Shown here: positions 1-7,941 of the stretch, piece by piece
Position numbering within the stretch: the stretch's first letter is position 1
Layout of the letters: each line of letters starts with the position of its first letter
DNA from: Lachnospiraceae bacterium
GTDB lineage: Bacteria; Bacillota; Clostridia; Lachnospirales; Lachnospiraceae
Direction: 5' to 3'
Assembly: GCA_016281605.1 (NCBI GenBank)
Contig: JAEEJA010000059.1
Coordinates: forward strand, 1 to 64,000
DNA length: 64,000 nucleotides
Notes under the pieces: generated by a model
The model's database searches: none
Seen by the model: only the letters and a program-made list of their open reading frames with translations
What the model was told of the DNA's origin: nothing
Position numbers and translations under genes: made by a program

Positions 1-50
1 CAAAAGCTCCGCGAGTGATGCGAATAGTTAGCTTTGCTAACTATTGGATT

Positions 51-141
51 CGGATAGGTAAATGTCTGCTAAATGCAGCCAAGAGATGTAAAACATCTCT
101 TTGAATCACGGCGCGAAAAGACTCGCAAGCGAGTCTTGACA
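51..141. repeat. Multi-hairpin intergenic repeat, copy A
   Basis: About 91 bp that recur almost exactly at 7427-7518. The unit holds three successive inverted repeats: CTGC/GCAG near 64-78, AGAGATGT/ACATCTCT at 82-100 and AAGACTCGC/GCGAGTCTT at 118-137. A further palindrome (ATAGTTAGC/GCTAACTAT, 24-44) precedes only this copy. It has no reading frame of note. The two copies differ mainly by a short insertion before the last hairpin. It looks like a dispersed structured intergenic element of REP type. Confidence 0.75.
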
Positions 142-205
142 AAGGACGACTTTTACAGAGTTTGAAAACTGGGCGATAGATATTAATAAGTGCATGGAGG
201 GAAAA

Positions 206-1549
206 ATGGAAGAGGATATAGTTGGTTGGTTATATGAACGTCTGGTTGAGCCGGATGTTATAAAGCCTGACAGATATCTTGTGTGGCGTTGGTGTAACTT
301 AGAGCAGGGAACACAGATAACTGACGCAGATAGACAAAAGGCTTACGAGACATTTTACAAGAAAACAGGAAATGCAAATATTGCTAACAGACAAACTATC
401 AGAAAATGGTTTGGATTAGGTGGTATAGCTATGCCAAAGCGATGGCAGGTAATCAATATAGGATTTGCTTTGGGGCTTGATGTAGCTGAGGTGAACGATT
501 ATCTTATCCATGCTGCTCTTCAGCCTATACTTCAGGTGAATGATTATGAGGAGTGTATAGTCATGTATGCGCTGGATAATCATATGTCTATGGAGCATGC
601 TGAGGAGATGATTTCATTTTTTGAAATGCATGTTGATTTTCGTTTAGATCCCATGCAGACTAGTCGTACGGAGTTGCTTCTTAAGGAGTATAGTGAGGTA
701 AGAGATATGGACGAAGCCTCATTTTTAAAATGGATGCACTCAAATAAAAATATATTTAAGGGCTACAGCCTCACAGTGCTTAGATGCTTTAAAAATATTC
801 TTCATGAGGCTATGGGAATTTTCAGAGATAATACGAGCAAATGTTTAAGGGATGAGCTTGAGGAGCTGGGATACTTTAAGGCTGGCTATCCATTCGAAGC
901 AAATCCTATGAGACAGTACATAAAGAATCTTCTTCGTGGCAAGAGTACGAGAATCACTAAGGAAAAGGCAAATGAAATCAGATACTACATAAACATTGTA
1001 TTTGCTAATAGAGACAGAATAAATGACGTGCTTCGCGAGATATATCTTTTTGGAGATAAGCTTAGTTCCATGAATAAGCATCAGATATACGATAGGATGA
1101 AGGGGGAGATTCCAAGTATAAGTGCAAAGTATATTTCTGAAGTTTTAAACACTGCTAATATCAAGAAGAATCTGATAGAGGACAAGCTCATGCTTAGCAA
1201 GGAGCGATTAGAAAAAACGGATAGTAAAACCATGCAAGCTCCTAATGGACGTATACTTACGGATGAAGATAAGGAGCTGCATAAGAAGGAGCAAAGGATA
1301 CATAACATAAGAAGAGCAGATATTTTGATTCCTCTTCAGTACGTAGTAATAAATCATTATATGAACGGAATGGAGGAAGGAGAGACAGTCGATAAAGAGA
1401 AATTAAAGGGTGCATTTATAAAGAAAGCTAACGAAGTGCTTTCGCTTTGCAACATGGGTGAGATTAATACTCATTACGGACTTGATATCTGCATTCTGGC
1501 AACATTTGAAATAAATGATCCCTTTATTTTCAGTGAATTGTTGGAATAA
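206..1549 (+). CDS. HTH-type regulator-like protein (paralogue of the next gene)
   Basis: No named family could be assigned with certainty. Residues about 50-95 (QTIRKWFGL, then a short link, then INIGFALGLDVAEVNDYL) have the pattern of an XRE-like helix-turn-helix followed by the 'FALGL..EVN.YL' segment seen in large clostridial HTH proteins; the rest is helical and charged with no membrane segment. It aligns end to end with the product of 1795-3273, including the blocks DYEECI.YALDN, FLKWM, LREIYLFG and ADLLIPLQY. The start is placed at the ATG at 206, because GGAGGG lies just before it; the ATG at 194 overlaps that ribosome site. It is probably a single-gene unit, ended by the stem-loops at 1560-1674. 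A DNA-binding role is inference from the HTH-like block. Confidence 0.75.
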   Translation: MEEDIVGWLYERLVEPDVIKPDRYLVWRWCNLEQGTQITDADRQKAYETFYKKTGNANIANRQTIRKWFGLGGIAMPKRWQVINIGFALGLDVAEVNDYLIHAALQPILQVNDYEECIVMYALDNHMSMEHAEEMISFFEMHVDFRLDPMQTSRTELLLKEYSEVRDMDEASFLKWMHSNKNIFKGYSLTVLRCFKNILHEAMGIFRDNTSKCLRDELEELGYFKAGYPFEANPMRQYIKNLLRGKSTRITKEKANEIRYYINIVFANRDRINDVLREIYLFGDKLSSMNKHQIYDRMKGEIPSISAKYISEVLNTANIKKNLIEDKLMLSKERLEKTDSKTMQAPNGRILTDEDKELHKKEQRIHNIRRADILIPLQYVVINHYMNGMEEGETVDKEKLKGAFIKKANEVLSLCNMGEINTHYGLDICILATFEINDPFIFSELLE

Positions 1550-1559
1550 AAATTAGAAT

Positions 1560-1600
1560 CGGCTAACGCAAGGAGAAAAAATAGTGGTTTTTGTTAGCCG
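1560..1600 (+). terminator. Stem-loop after the first HTH-like gene
   Basis: CGGCTAAC (1560-1567) pairs perfectly with GTTAGCCG (1593-1600) around a 25-nt loop, 11 nt after the stop codon. Only a weak T-rich stretch follows, so termination is probable rather than certain. Confidence 0.45.
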
Positions 1601-1634
1601 AATTTTAGTAATATGCATGAATATCAGGAGGATC

Positions 1635-1674
1635 CGGCTAACGTAAGGGACAAAAACAGTGGTTGCGTTAGCTG
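1635..1674 (+). repeat. Second copy of the same stem-loop
   Basis: CGGCTAACG (1635-1643) pairs with CGTTAGCTG (1666-1674). The loop resembles that of the 1560-1600 hairpin (AAGG, AAAA and AGTGGTT in the same order), so the two are diverged copies. Together they fill the gap between the two paralogous genes. Confidence 0.6.
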
Positions 1675-1794
1675 CCACCTACCAGGCCGACAACTTTGAT
1701 TTATAAAAATAAAAATGTTAGAACGTCCCATTTGTATACTAAAAATACCGAAAATATCGAGCAATATTCGATTTTATGTCGGAATTTTTAGCGG

Positions 1795-3273
1795 ATGGGA
1801 AAACAGATGGAAAACGGTTTAAGAGGTGAAATCGAAAAAGAATTAAAACATAATATATATGTTAAGTCTGATACATATCTGGTAAATAAGTGGAGTGGAG
1901 AGACTTACTCTATCAAGTTATCTGAAAGAATGCGAAAAAAAGCATATCAGAATTTCAGTAAAGCAATTGAAAATTCAAGGGTTGCCAATAAGCAGACTAT
2001 TAGAAGATGGTTTGGATTAAGTGGCTTTACGATACCTAAAAGAATTCACCTCATAAGGATGGCATTTGCTCTTAACTTAAATTCCGAAGAATTAAGAGAA
2101 TACCTTATTAACACAATCGGAGGACCGGATCTTGTTTTGTATGATTATGAAGAGTGTATTATAAAATATGCACTAGATAATTCTCTATCCCACTCTGTTG
2201 CTATTTCTATGTCTCTTGAATTTGAGAAAAAATGTGAATATAATCCAATCGGTAAAAAGCAGATTTCAAGAAAAAGTTTTCTCAAAAAATATAAAGAAAA
2301 TATGAAAAAATCTCCTGATTCATTTTTAAAATGGATGTATGAAAACAGAGATTATTTTATGGGTTTTGATAAGACTACAATCGACGTTTATCAAGACCTC
2401 CTTCATTGTGCTATGAATTCGTATAGAGATAATACTTTAACATTTCTGTACGAAGAGCTAGATGAGATAGGATTTTTTAAGACAGGCCATGTCATGGAAG
2501 CAGAAACCATCAGACAATATATAAAAAATAAGCTTCGCAAAAAGAGAGGTCTTTCACACGAAAAAGCTGATGAAATCAGGTATTTTACCAATATCGTTTA
2601 CTCCGGCAGAGACAGGATTAAGGATGTGCTTCGTGAGATATACCTCTTCGGAGAGAAGCTTACAAGTATCGAGAAAAATGAGATATATAGGACTCTTAAG
2701 GATGAGCTTCCAAGGCTCAGTGAGAAGTACATATCAGAGATTCAGAATAAATATTCTATAAAGCCTGAAGTAACAGGTGCAAAGTGCGACCTTTCAAAAG
2801 AAATATATCATATGCTTGAGCGTAGAGGATTTACGCCACTGGTAGTTTGCGAATCGGAAGAAAAAAACATACAAAAAAATAATAAAAATTATAATTGCAA
2901 TTCTGAAAATCAAGAAGAAGAGAAAGAAACAATTTTCAATATAATTTATGATTTTATCGAAGAAGAAAATAATGAAAATGTAAATAAATTAAAAGAAAAT
3001 TTTAAGAAAAAGAATCAAAGATTACATTACATAAAAAGGGCAGACTTACTTATTCCGCTGCAGTATATAATTGTAAAAAAATATCAAATAGTAAATAAAA
3101 TCGGTGAAAATCCGGATATTGTCAGGATAAGACAGGAGTACATAAAAGAAGCTAATAAATTACTCGAAAAGTGTGACATGCACGCAATTGACTCGAAGTA
3201 TGCTCTTGATTACTGCCTTATAAGGTGCTTTGGAGATGAAGAGATAGTTCTTTTTAGTGAGCTGATGGAATAG
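1795..3273 (+). CDS. HTH-type regulator-like protein (second paralogue)
   Basis: A 492-residue protein homologous along its whole length to the preceding gene product: the HTH-like block KQTIRRWFGL is at about 64-73, followed by IRMAFALNLNSEELREYL, DYEECIIKYALDN, FLKWMYENRDYF, REIYLFGEKLTS and RADLLIPLQYI. It is about 45 residues longer, chiefly through an Asn/Glu/Lys-rich low-complexity insertion at about 355-405, which is also richer in A+T than the rest. The ATG at 1795 has no good ribosome site; the ATG at 1807 is an alternative. The arrangement indicates an old tandem duplication. Regulation of nearby genes is possible but nothing in the sequence identifies a target. Confidence 0.75.
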   Translation: MGKQMENGLRGEIEKELKHNIYVKSDTYLVNKWSGETYSIKLSERMRKKAYQNFSKAIENSRVANKQTIRRWFGLSGFTIPKRIHLIRMAFALNLNSEELREYLINTIGGPDLVLYDYEECIIKYALDNSLSHSVAISMSLEFEKKCEYNPIGKKQISRKSFLKKYKENMKKSPDSFLKWMYENRDYFMGFDKTTIDVYQDLLHCAMNSYRDNTLTFLYEELDEIGFFKTGHVMEAETIRQYIKNKLRKKRGLSHEKADEIRYFTNIVYSGRDRIKDVLREIYLFGEKLTSIEKNEIYRTLKDELPRLSEKYISEIQNKYSIKPEVTGAKCDLSKEIYHMLERRGFTPLVVCESEEKNIQKNNKNYNCNSENQEEEKETIFNIIYDFIEEENNENVNKLKENFKKKNQRLHYIKRADLLIPLQYIIVKKYQIVNKIGENPDIVRIRQEYIKEANKLLEKCDMHAIDSKYALDYCLIRCFGDEEIVLFSELME

Positions 3274-3295
3274 TGGGAAATATAATTTAAGAGAA

Positions 3296-4309
3296 TTAAA
3301 AAACAATAGTAAAGGTGCTTCCGTTACCTTCACTACTCTTAACGAAGATATTTCCACCGTTTAAGTCAACAATCCTCTTTACGATTGCAAGACCGATTCC
3401 GTTTCCGGGACTGAATTTATCCTTTTGATAATATTTATCAAAAATATGATCCAAAGTGTCTTTATCCATTCCCTTCCCCATATCTGAAATGCTTATACAA
3501 CAGTTGTATTTTTCAAGTGAAAGGTCGGATTCTCTGATTGCGGCATCACCGGACTTCACTGTTATTGTTGAGTTTTTAGGAGAGTGTTTTATTGCATTAG
3601 TAAGAAGATTGATCCAGACATGTTCCATTAATTCGGGGTTTGCGTCAAATTTAATGATAGTATCTTCATCAATTTCCACATCGATATTTTTTTTGTTCAA
3701 ATCATTTTCTAAAAGAATTATACATCTCCTTATTTGCTCATATATATCATATTCCTGCTTTTCGCTAAGTATTTGAATTGAATTTACCTTAGACAAAAGG
3801 AGAGTATCCTGGGAAAGAGTACAGAGTCTTTCGGATTCCTCCTTGATAAGTTGAAGGTATGAGAGTCTTTCCTCATTCTCAATCTCTGCACCTGTTTCAT
3901 AAAGAAGCTCTGCAAATCCGTTTATTGCTGTAATCGGAGTTTTAAATTCATGGGCAAATTCATTTGTGAAGGCTTCAATCTCAGCTCTTGTTTTATAAAG
4001 CTCAAGAGACATATTATTGAATTCTTCGTAAAGTTGCTTATATTCATCCGCATCCTTCAGATCAATCTTATATTCAAAATTTCCGGAAGAAACCTCATGA
4101 ATTCCGTCAAAGAGTTTACCCATTTTCTTTTCCATTCCTGAGATAATGATCTTTATAACTGCAATGTAGACAAGCACCATCAGAGGAATCATCCCCACCA
4201 TTGTAACAGAATTATCCCTATTAAAATCAAAAGCATAATAGCATATGAGACCATAGGACATAACACCTCCTATGACTACTATAGTGCCGGTTAGGTAAAT
4301 CCACTTCAT
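3296..4309 (-). CDS. Sensor histidine kinase (probable frameshift at its 5' end)
   Basis: A membrane sensor kinase that should phosphorylate an OmpR-type regulator. There are two membrane helices at about 5-28 and 38-58, a HAMP-like stretch at about 60-110, the phospho-acceptor box FAHEFKTPITA with His120, the N box NLLTNAIKHSP, the G1 box DMGKGMD and the G2 box GNGIGLAIVK. The open frame begins at 4309 without a ribosome site. A much better start, GGAGGTATAAATG, lies upstream at 4346 but is one base out of frame through a run of ten A residues on the coding strand (plus 4334-4343). Removing one A would give a natural N-terminus MKKKEKLFNVRQMKWIY joined to this frame. The cognate regulator survives only as a stub (4393-4470), so the kinase is probably orphaned or decaying. 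Confidence 0.85.
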   Translation of the reverse strand: MKWIYLTGTIVVIGGVMSYGLICYYAFDFNRDNSVTMVGMIPLMVLVYIAVIKIIISGMEKKMGKLFDGIHEVSSGNFEYKIDLKDADEYKQLYEEFNNMSLELYKTRAEIEAFTNEFAHEFKTPITAINGFAELLYETGAEIENEERLSYLQLIKEESERLCTLSQDTLLLSKVNSIQILSEKQEYDIYEQIRRCIILLENDLNKKNIDVEIDEDTIIKFDANPELMEHVWINLLTNAIKHSPKNSTITVKSGDAAIRESDLSLEKYNCCISISDMGKGMDKDTLDHIFDKYYQKDKFSPGNGIGLAIVKRIVDLNGGNIFVKSSEGNGSTFTIVF

Positions 4310-4392
4310 TTGTCTGACATTGAAAAGCTTTTCTTTTTTTTTTCATTTATACCTCCAAGTGAAAACTGTTTTTTTAGAACCTTTATCCTTTA

Positions 4393-4470
4393 TCATTTAT
4401 CATTGATAATTGCCTTATATCCAACACCTCTAACCGAAATGATTTCAAATTCCGGACATCTGAAAATCTT
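4393..4470 (-). pseudogene. 3' stub of an OmpR-family response regulator
   Basis: Reading the minus strand from about 4470 to the TGA at 4395-4393 gives a frame ending PEFEIISVRGVGYKAIINDK. This is the end of a winged-helix OmpR/PhoB output domain, where 'VRGVGY' is the near-universal last motif. Everything upstream, including the receiver domain, is missing, and the frame runs straight into the coding sequence of the exported-protein gene at 4445-5170. It lies immediately before the histidine kinase, as expected for a former regulator-kinase pair. Confidence 0.75.
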
Positions 4471-5170
4471 TAACATCAGCTGTAAGTGTATAAGAGTTAT
4501 TTTTTTCGGGTAAGCAGGTAAAATTTATTTGCTTTGCAGTTCCTGCATCCGCAATCTGAGCACCGGGTGCATTAATATTTGATGCCTTATCATTATCAAG
4601 AGTCAGAGCTGCTTGAAGCATATAATTTTCATAAAATACTATATTTGCTTTCGTATTTTTATGAATCTTTATTTTTACTTTGAATTCTCCACTTTTTCCT
4701 GCCATTTCCTTTGCTGATATTTTTTTATCATTAAGGAAATATTTGATTGAGATATGCCAAGGAATATCGGCTTTTGTGATGGTTCCCTGGTAATAAAAAT
4801 ATCCTTTTTCTGCTTTTAATATCTGAGTACTGTTTTTTGATGTGATTTCATCTGTATTTGTAAGGTTTGTAATTACATCATATTCACCGAAATCCTCTAT
4901 GATACCTGATTTTTTAACTTCGAATTGATTTACAACATACATTTCGGACAAGCTTCCGTCTGTATTTAAGATACCATAGATATTTTCATCCTTTTTATAC
5001 TCTGCTTTTCTTGCAGGAATTATATTCGACGACTCATTTTCCGGCTTTATTGATTGGGCATTAATAGATTTTGTTATAGCATTATCTTTTTTATCTGAGT
5101 AGAGATATCCAAATCCTCCTGCCGTAATTACCATTGCGGTTATAAGTGTGATACATGTTATTTTCCTCAT
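4445..5170 (-). pseudogene. Exported subunit of the MMPL exporter operon, truncated at its 3' end
   Basis: It begins with a signal anchor (MRKIT, then a hydrophobic run to about residue 24), then an extracytoplasmic domain with YGILNTDGSLSEMYVVN, FYYQGTITKADIPWHISIKY and FYENYMLQAALTLD. From memory this is the exported partner found next to MMPL-type transporters in Clostridia, which normally continues well beyond the point where this frame stops (ADVKDFQMSGI, then TGA). The stop falls inside sequence belonging to the response-regulator stub, so the 3' part has been lost by a deletion that joined the two genes. A good ribosome site (AAGGAG) precedes the ATG at 5170. Lost length and effect on transport are not visible here. 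Confidence 0.7.
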
Positions 5171-5285
5171 AATTTTTCTCCTTAATATATATTTTTTAAT
5201 TGTATATAATTTGATATATTTTAAATGTTTTTAATTATATATTTTTTTGATTTATATATGTATACTTGTTTATATGTTGATGTAT

Positions 5286-7397
5286 TTATAAATGTTTTAG
5301 GGTATTTCCTGTGAATATATTTGAAGTAACCGGTCTTTTTTCTTCTTTAAAAAATGTAGCCTTATAGGTTGTTTTTTCAATAATTTTGTCAAAGAGTAGC
5401 AGTAGGGCCGGAAGAAGAGTTATGGATAAAAGAAATGCTATAACTGCGCCTTTTCCGAGAAGTAATCCCAGAGCTTTAACAATCTGTTCTGAAGAAGAAA
5501 GCCCTAGGGAAAATCCTGCTACTGCTAAAATCATTGCAGAAACCATAACGGATTTTACTACAGCACCCAAAGTCATTTTCATTGCATTTAGCTTCGAATA
5601 ATCTTTTCTATATTTTAGGTAATGCTCGGTAAGAAGTATTGCATAGTCGATTGTAGCACCCATCATGACTGTTCCCACCACCAGATATCCGATATAGGCA
5701 AGTGGCTCACCGGTGAAATAAGGAATTGACATATTTATCCAGGTTGCAATCTTAATAACAAGTATTAATATAAATGGAAGTGTTATGGATTTAAACTCTA
5801 TAAGCAGGACTAAGAATACAGCTATTATCGTTATGAGATCAACCCTTATGCTGTCAGCCTCAACCGTAGTTTTCATGTCATACATATTAGCGCTTTGTCC
5901 ACACATGTATATTTCATCTTCAGGATAATACTTTGAAGCACATTTTCTAATATCCTTTACAGAACTAAAGGCTGATTCTCCTTCTTCACGTGTATTAGTA
6001 TATATTATTATTCGACAGTAATCGTCGGAATAAAAGCTTTTTGTTATATCCTTTCCAAGGTATGCAGATGGAATTTTATTGCTAATTACATTGGCATATG
6101 AAATAACACTAGTCACATAATCTTTTTCCTCAAGTTCCTTTGAAAGTAAGGTTTCTGCGGTTGAGTCTCCGGTCGGCACAAGGAGTGCTACGATTGTGTG
6201 ATCTTCGAAGATCTCGTTAAGTTTTTTTTCAGCAATTGCAATCTTACTTTTTGCATCCGGCTCTCCAGAACCGTAAATAAATGTGTTTTTTGTCTGACCG
6301 AGGTAGGCCGGAATAAGAAGTGTAGCGATTATTATAAGCATCGGAACTCTTAGTTTTAAAAGTATATTTCCTGAATGCCTAAAATCCGGAAGTATTCTTT
6401 TATGTTTTAATTTATCTGAAATCTTATGGAACAAAAGCAACAGAGCCGGCATTAAGAGCATAACAGCAAGGAAACTTAAGATTACACCTCTTACCAGTGA
6501 TACACCCATATCAGCTCCGACCTTAAAGTCCATAAACATCAGTGCTACAAAGCCAAAGAGTGTGGTTGCTGCACTTGCAGCTATTGCTCCAAAGGATTCC
6601 TTTATTGCTTCCTTCATTGCTATGTAAATGTTATCATGTTTCTTTCGGTTTTCTTCAAAGCTCCCACAAAGGAAAACTGCATAATCAAGAGAAACTGCCA
6701 TCTGCAGGATTGGACTGACTGCCATTGTGACATATGACATTTCTCCTTTAAATATTTGAAGACCCCAGTTTATACCAACTGCAATTCCTATCGTATTTAG
6801 GTAAAGCATCGGTTCAAGCCAGTTCGTAGTAGAAAGAATCAAAACCAGAATTATCAATGGACCGATAAGCATTATGGATTTGATTGCCTGACTTACCGCA
6901 AGATTTTGTGATGTGCTCTGAGAAACTGCATTTCCTGTCAGGTAAGCATCATCTCCAAGTAAGTTCTGAATACCGTTTACACCGATTCTCTCTTTTCCTT
7001 CCTCAACAGTTACCGAGAAAAGTGCGTTACTGTCTTTATAATACATTTCAACAGTTTCTTTATCCTGAACTGAAAGTGGTTCTGTTATGTCAATTACGTC
7101 GTCTAGCCACTGCACATCGCTTATTGCTTCAAGCTTTGAAATCTTTTCTTTGATTTCCATGGCCTTCGTTATCGATACATTTTCAACCATTACATTACAG
7201 TTTGCCATTGATTCATCAAAATTTTCGCTCATGATTTTAATTGCCTTGGTTGAATTGGCGTTTTCCGGAAGATAATCCATCATGTTGTAATTAATCTTTA
7301 CTTTTAAAGCACATATAATCATTATTCCAAGAAGCACCAGCGTTCCTATAAGTATAGGGATTCTTTTTTTAACAATTAGTTCTGATATCCTGTTCAT
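5286..7397 (-). CDS. MMPL/RND-family exporter
   Basis: A 703-residue inner-membrane transporter of the RND superfamily (MMPL/SecDF-like). It has the duplicated layout: one N-terminal helix (IPILIGTLVLLGIMIICALK), an extracytoplasmic loop of about 150 residues, a block of about five helices ending near LLMPALLLLFHK, then the same pattern again with a second loop and a final block ending ITLLPALLLLFDKI. Asp residues typical of proton relay occur in the helices (for example near AVSLDYAVFL and GATIDYAILL). The start is the ATG at 7397, which follows AGGAG; the frame is open further upstream but has no ribosome site there. It heads the operon exporter, exported subunit, regulator stub and kinase. 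Substrate unknown; lipids or hydrophobic compounds are usual for the family. Confidence 0.88.
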   Translation of the reverse strand: MNRISELIVKKRIPILIGTLVLLGIMIICALKVKINYNMMDYLPENANSTKAIKIMSENFDESMANCNVMVENVSITKAMEIKEKISKLEAISDVQWLDDVIDITEPLSVQDKETVEMYYKDSNALFSVTVEEGKERIGVNGIQNLLGDDAYLTGNAVSQSTSQNLAVSQAIKSIMLIGPLIILVLILSTTNWLEPMLYLNTIGIAVGINWGLQIFKGEMSYVTMAVSPILQMAVSLDYAVFLCGSFEENRKKHDNIYIAMKEAIKESFGAIAASAATTLFGFVALMFMDFKVGADMGVSLVRGVILSFLAVMLLMPALLLLFHKISDKLKHKRILPDFRHSGNILLKLRVPMLIIIATLLIPAYLGQTKNTFIYGSGEPDAKSKIAIAEKKLNEIFEDHTIVALLVPTGDSTAETLLSKELEEKDYVTSVISYANVISNKIPSAYLGKDITKSFYSDDYCRIIIYTNTREEGESAFSSVKDIRKCASKYYPEDEIYMCGQSANMYDMKTTVEADSIRVDLITIIAVFLVLLIEFKSITLPFILILVIKIATWINMSIPYFTGEPLAYIGYLVVGTVMMGATIDYAILLTEHYLKYRKDYSKLNAMKMTLGAVVKSVMVSAMILAVAGFSLGLSSSEQIVKALGLLLGKGAVIAFLLSITLLPALLLLFDKIIEKTTYKATFFKEEKRPVTSNIFTGNTLKHL

Positions 7398-7426
7398 CGT
7401 TCTTCTCCTATTTGGGTTTTTGTAAT

Positions 7427-7518
7427 CGGATAGGTAAATGTCTGCTAAATGCAGCCAAGAGATGTAAAACATCTCTTTGAATCACGGCGCGTGCAAGACT
7501 CGCAAGCGAGTCTTGACA
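7427..7518. repeat. Multi-hairpin intergenic repeat, copy B
   Basis: Near-identical to 51-141, with the same three hairpins (CTGC/GCAG; AGAGATGT/ACATCTCT; AAGACTCGC/GCGAGTCTT). It sits upstream of the MMPL exporter gene on the minus strand and could lie in that gene's leader. A short piece of its last hairpin (CAAGCGAGTCTT) recurs at 13295-13306. Confidence 0.75.
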
Positions 7519-7651
7519 GGTGTTTTCTTTTTACGAGTAAGAGGATAGTACTGGAAAGTAAAATGAAAGAAAAATATGTGAGGTGAATATAAGTGAAGTG
7601 GAAAAATAATCGAAAATATCTCTGAGATCTTGCTTTATCGTCAGGAAATCA

Positions 7652-7732
7652 GAGTCGGTTTAACTTGAAATAGCTTGATACGAATGGGATTTCTCCGACT
7701 GAGTTAAAGTGACATCCAAAATGTCACTTTAA
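7652..7732. repeat. Hairpin element with the GGGATTTCTCCGACTGAG motif
   Basis: Part of the 544-bp gap between the MMPL exporter and the phosphatase fusion. A 23-nt stretch (7686-7708) recurs identically at 39019-39041. It runs into a perfect 12-bp inverted repeat, TTAAAGTGACAT/ATGTCACTTTAA (7704-7732). GTCGG near 7654 can pair with CCGAC near 7695. The rest of the gap (7519-7651 and 7733-7782) shows nothing recognisable. Confidence 0.55.
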
Positions 7733-7782
7733 GTCTCACTATGATTTATAATTCAGATTAGTATTGGATGTTAAAATTTATA

Positions 7783-7811
7783 TTGCTATCTTACCCCCTT
7801 CTTGGTATAAT
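7783..7811 (+). promoter_or_regulatory. Promoter for the phosphatase/transpeptidase gene
   Basis: TTGCTA at 7783-7788, a 17-nt spacer and TATAAT at 7806-7811. It would give a leader of about 125 nt. A TTGACA at 7901 with TACAAC 17 nt later is less likely, because its start point would fall on the ribosome site. Confidence 0.55.
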
Positions 7812-7941
7812 TATCATACAGTTTCAAAGCAAATTACAATTAAAAAAAGCAAGTATTGTCTAAAAGCAAGGCAAAATCATGTGATTTTTTCTTTTGTTTT
7901 TTGACAGGCTTTTTACATTTTTTTACAACAAGGAGGAACGT

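Noticed and set aside
1776..1831. A short upstream frame beginning at ATG 1776 as a leader peptide of the second HTH-like gene
   Set aside because: It has no ribosome site and no feature of a regulatory leader.
7901..7929. A second promoter-like pair (TTGACA, 17 nt, TACAAC) before the phosphatase fusion gene
   Set aside because: The start point would fall on or after the ribosome binding site.
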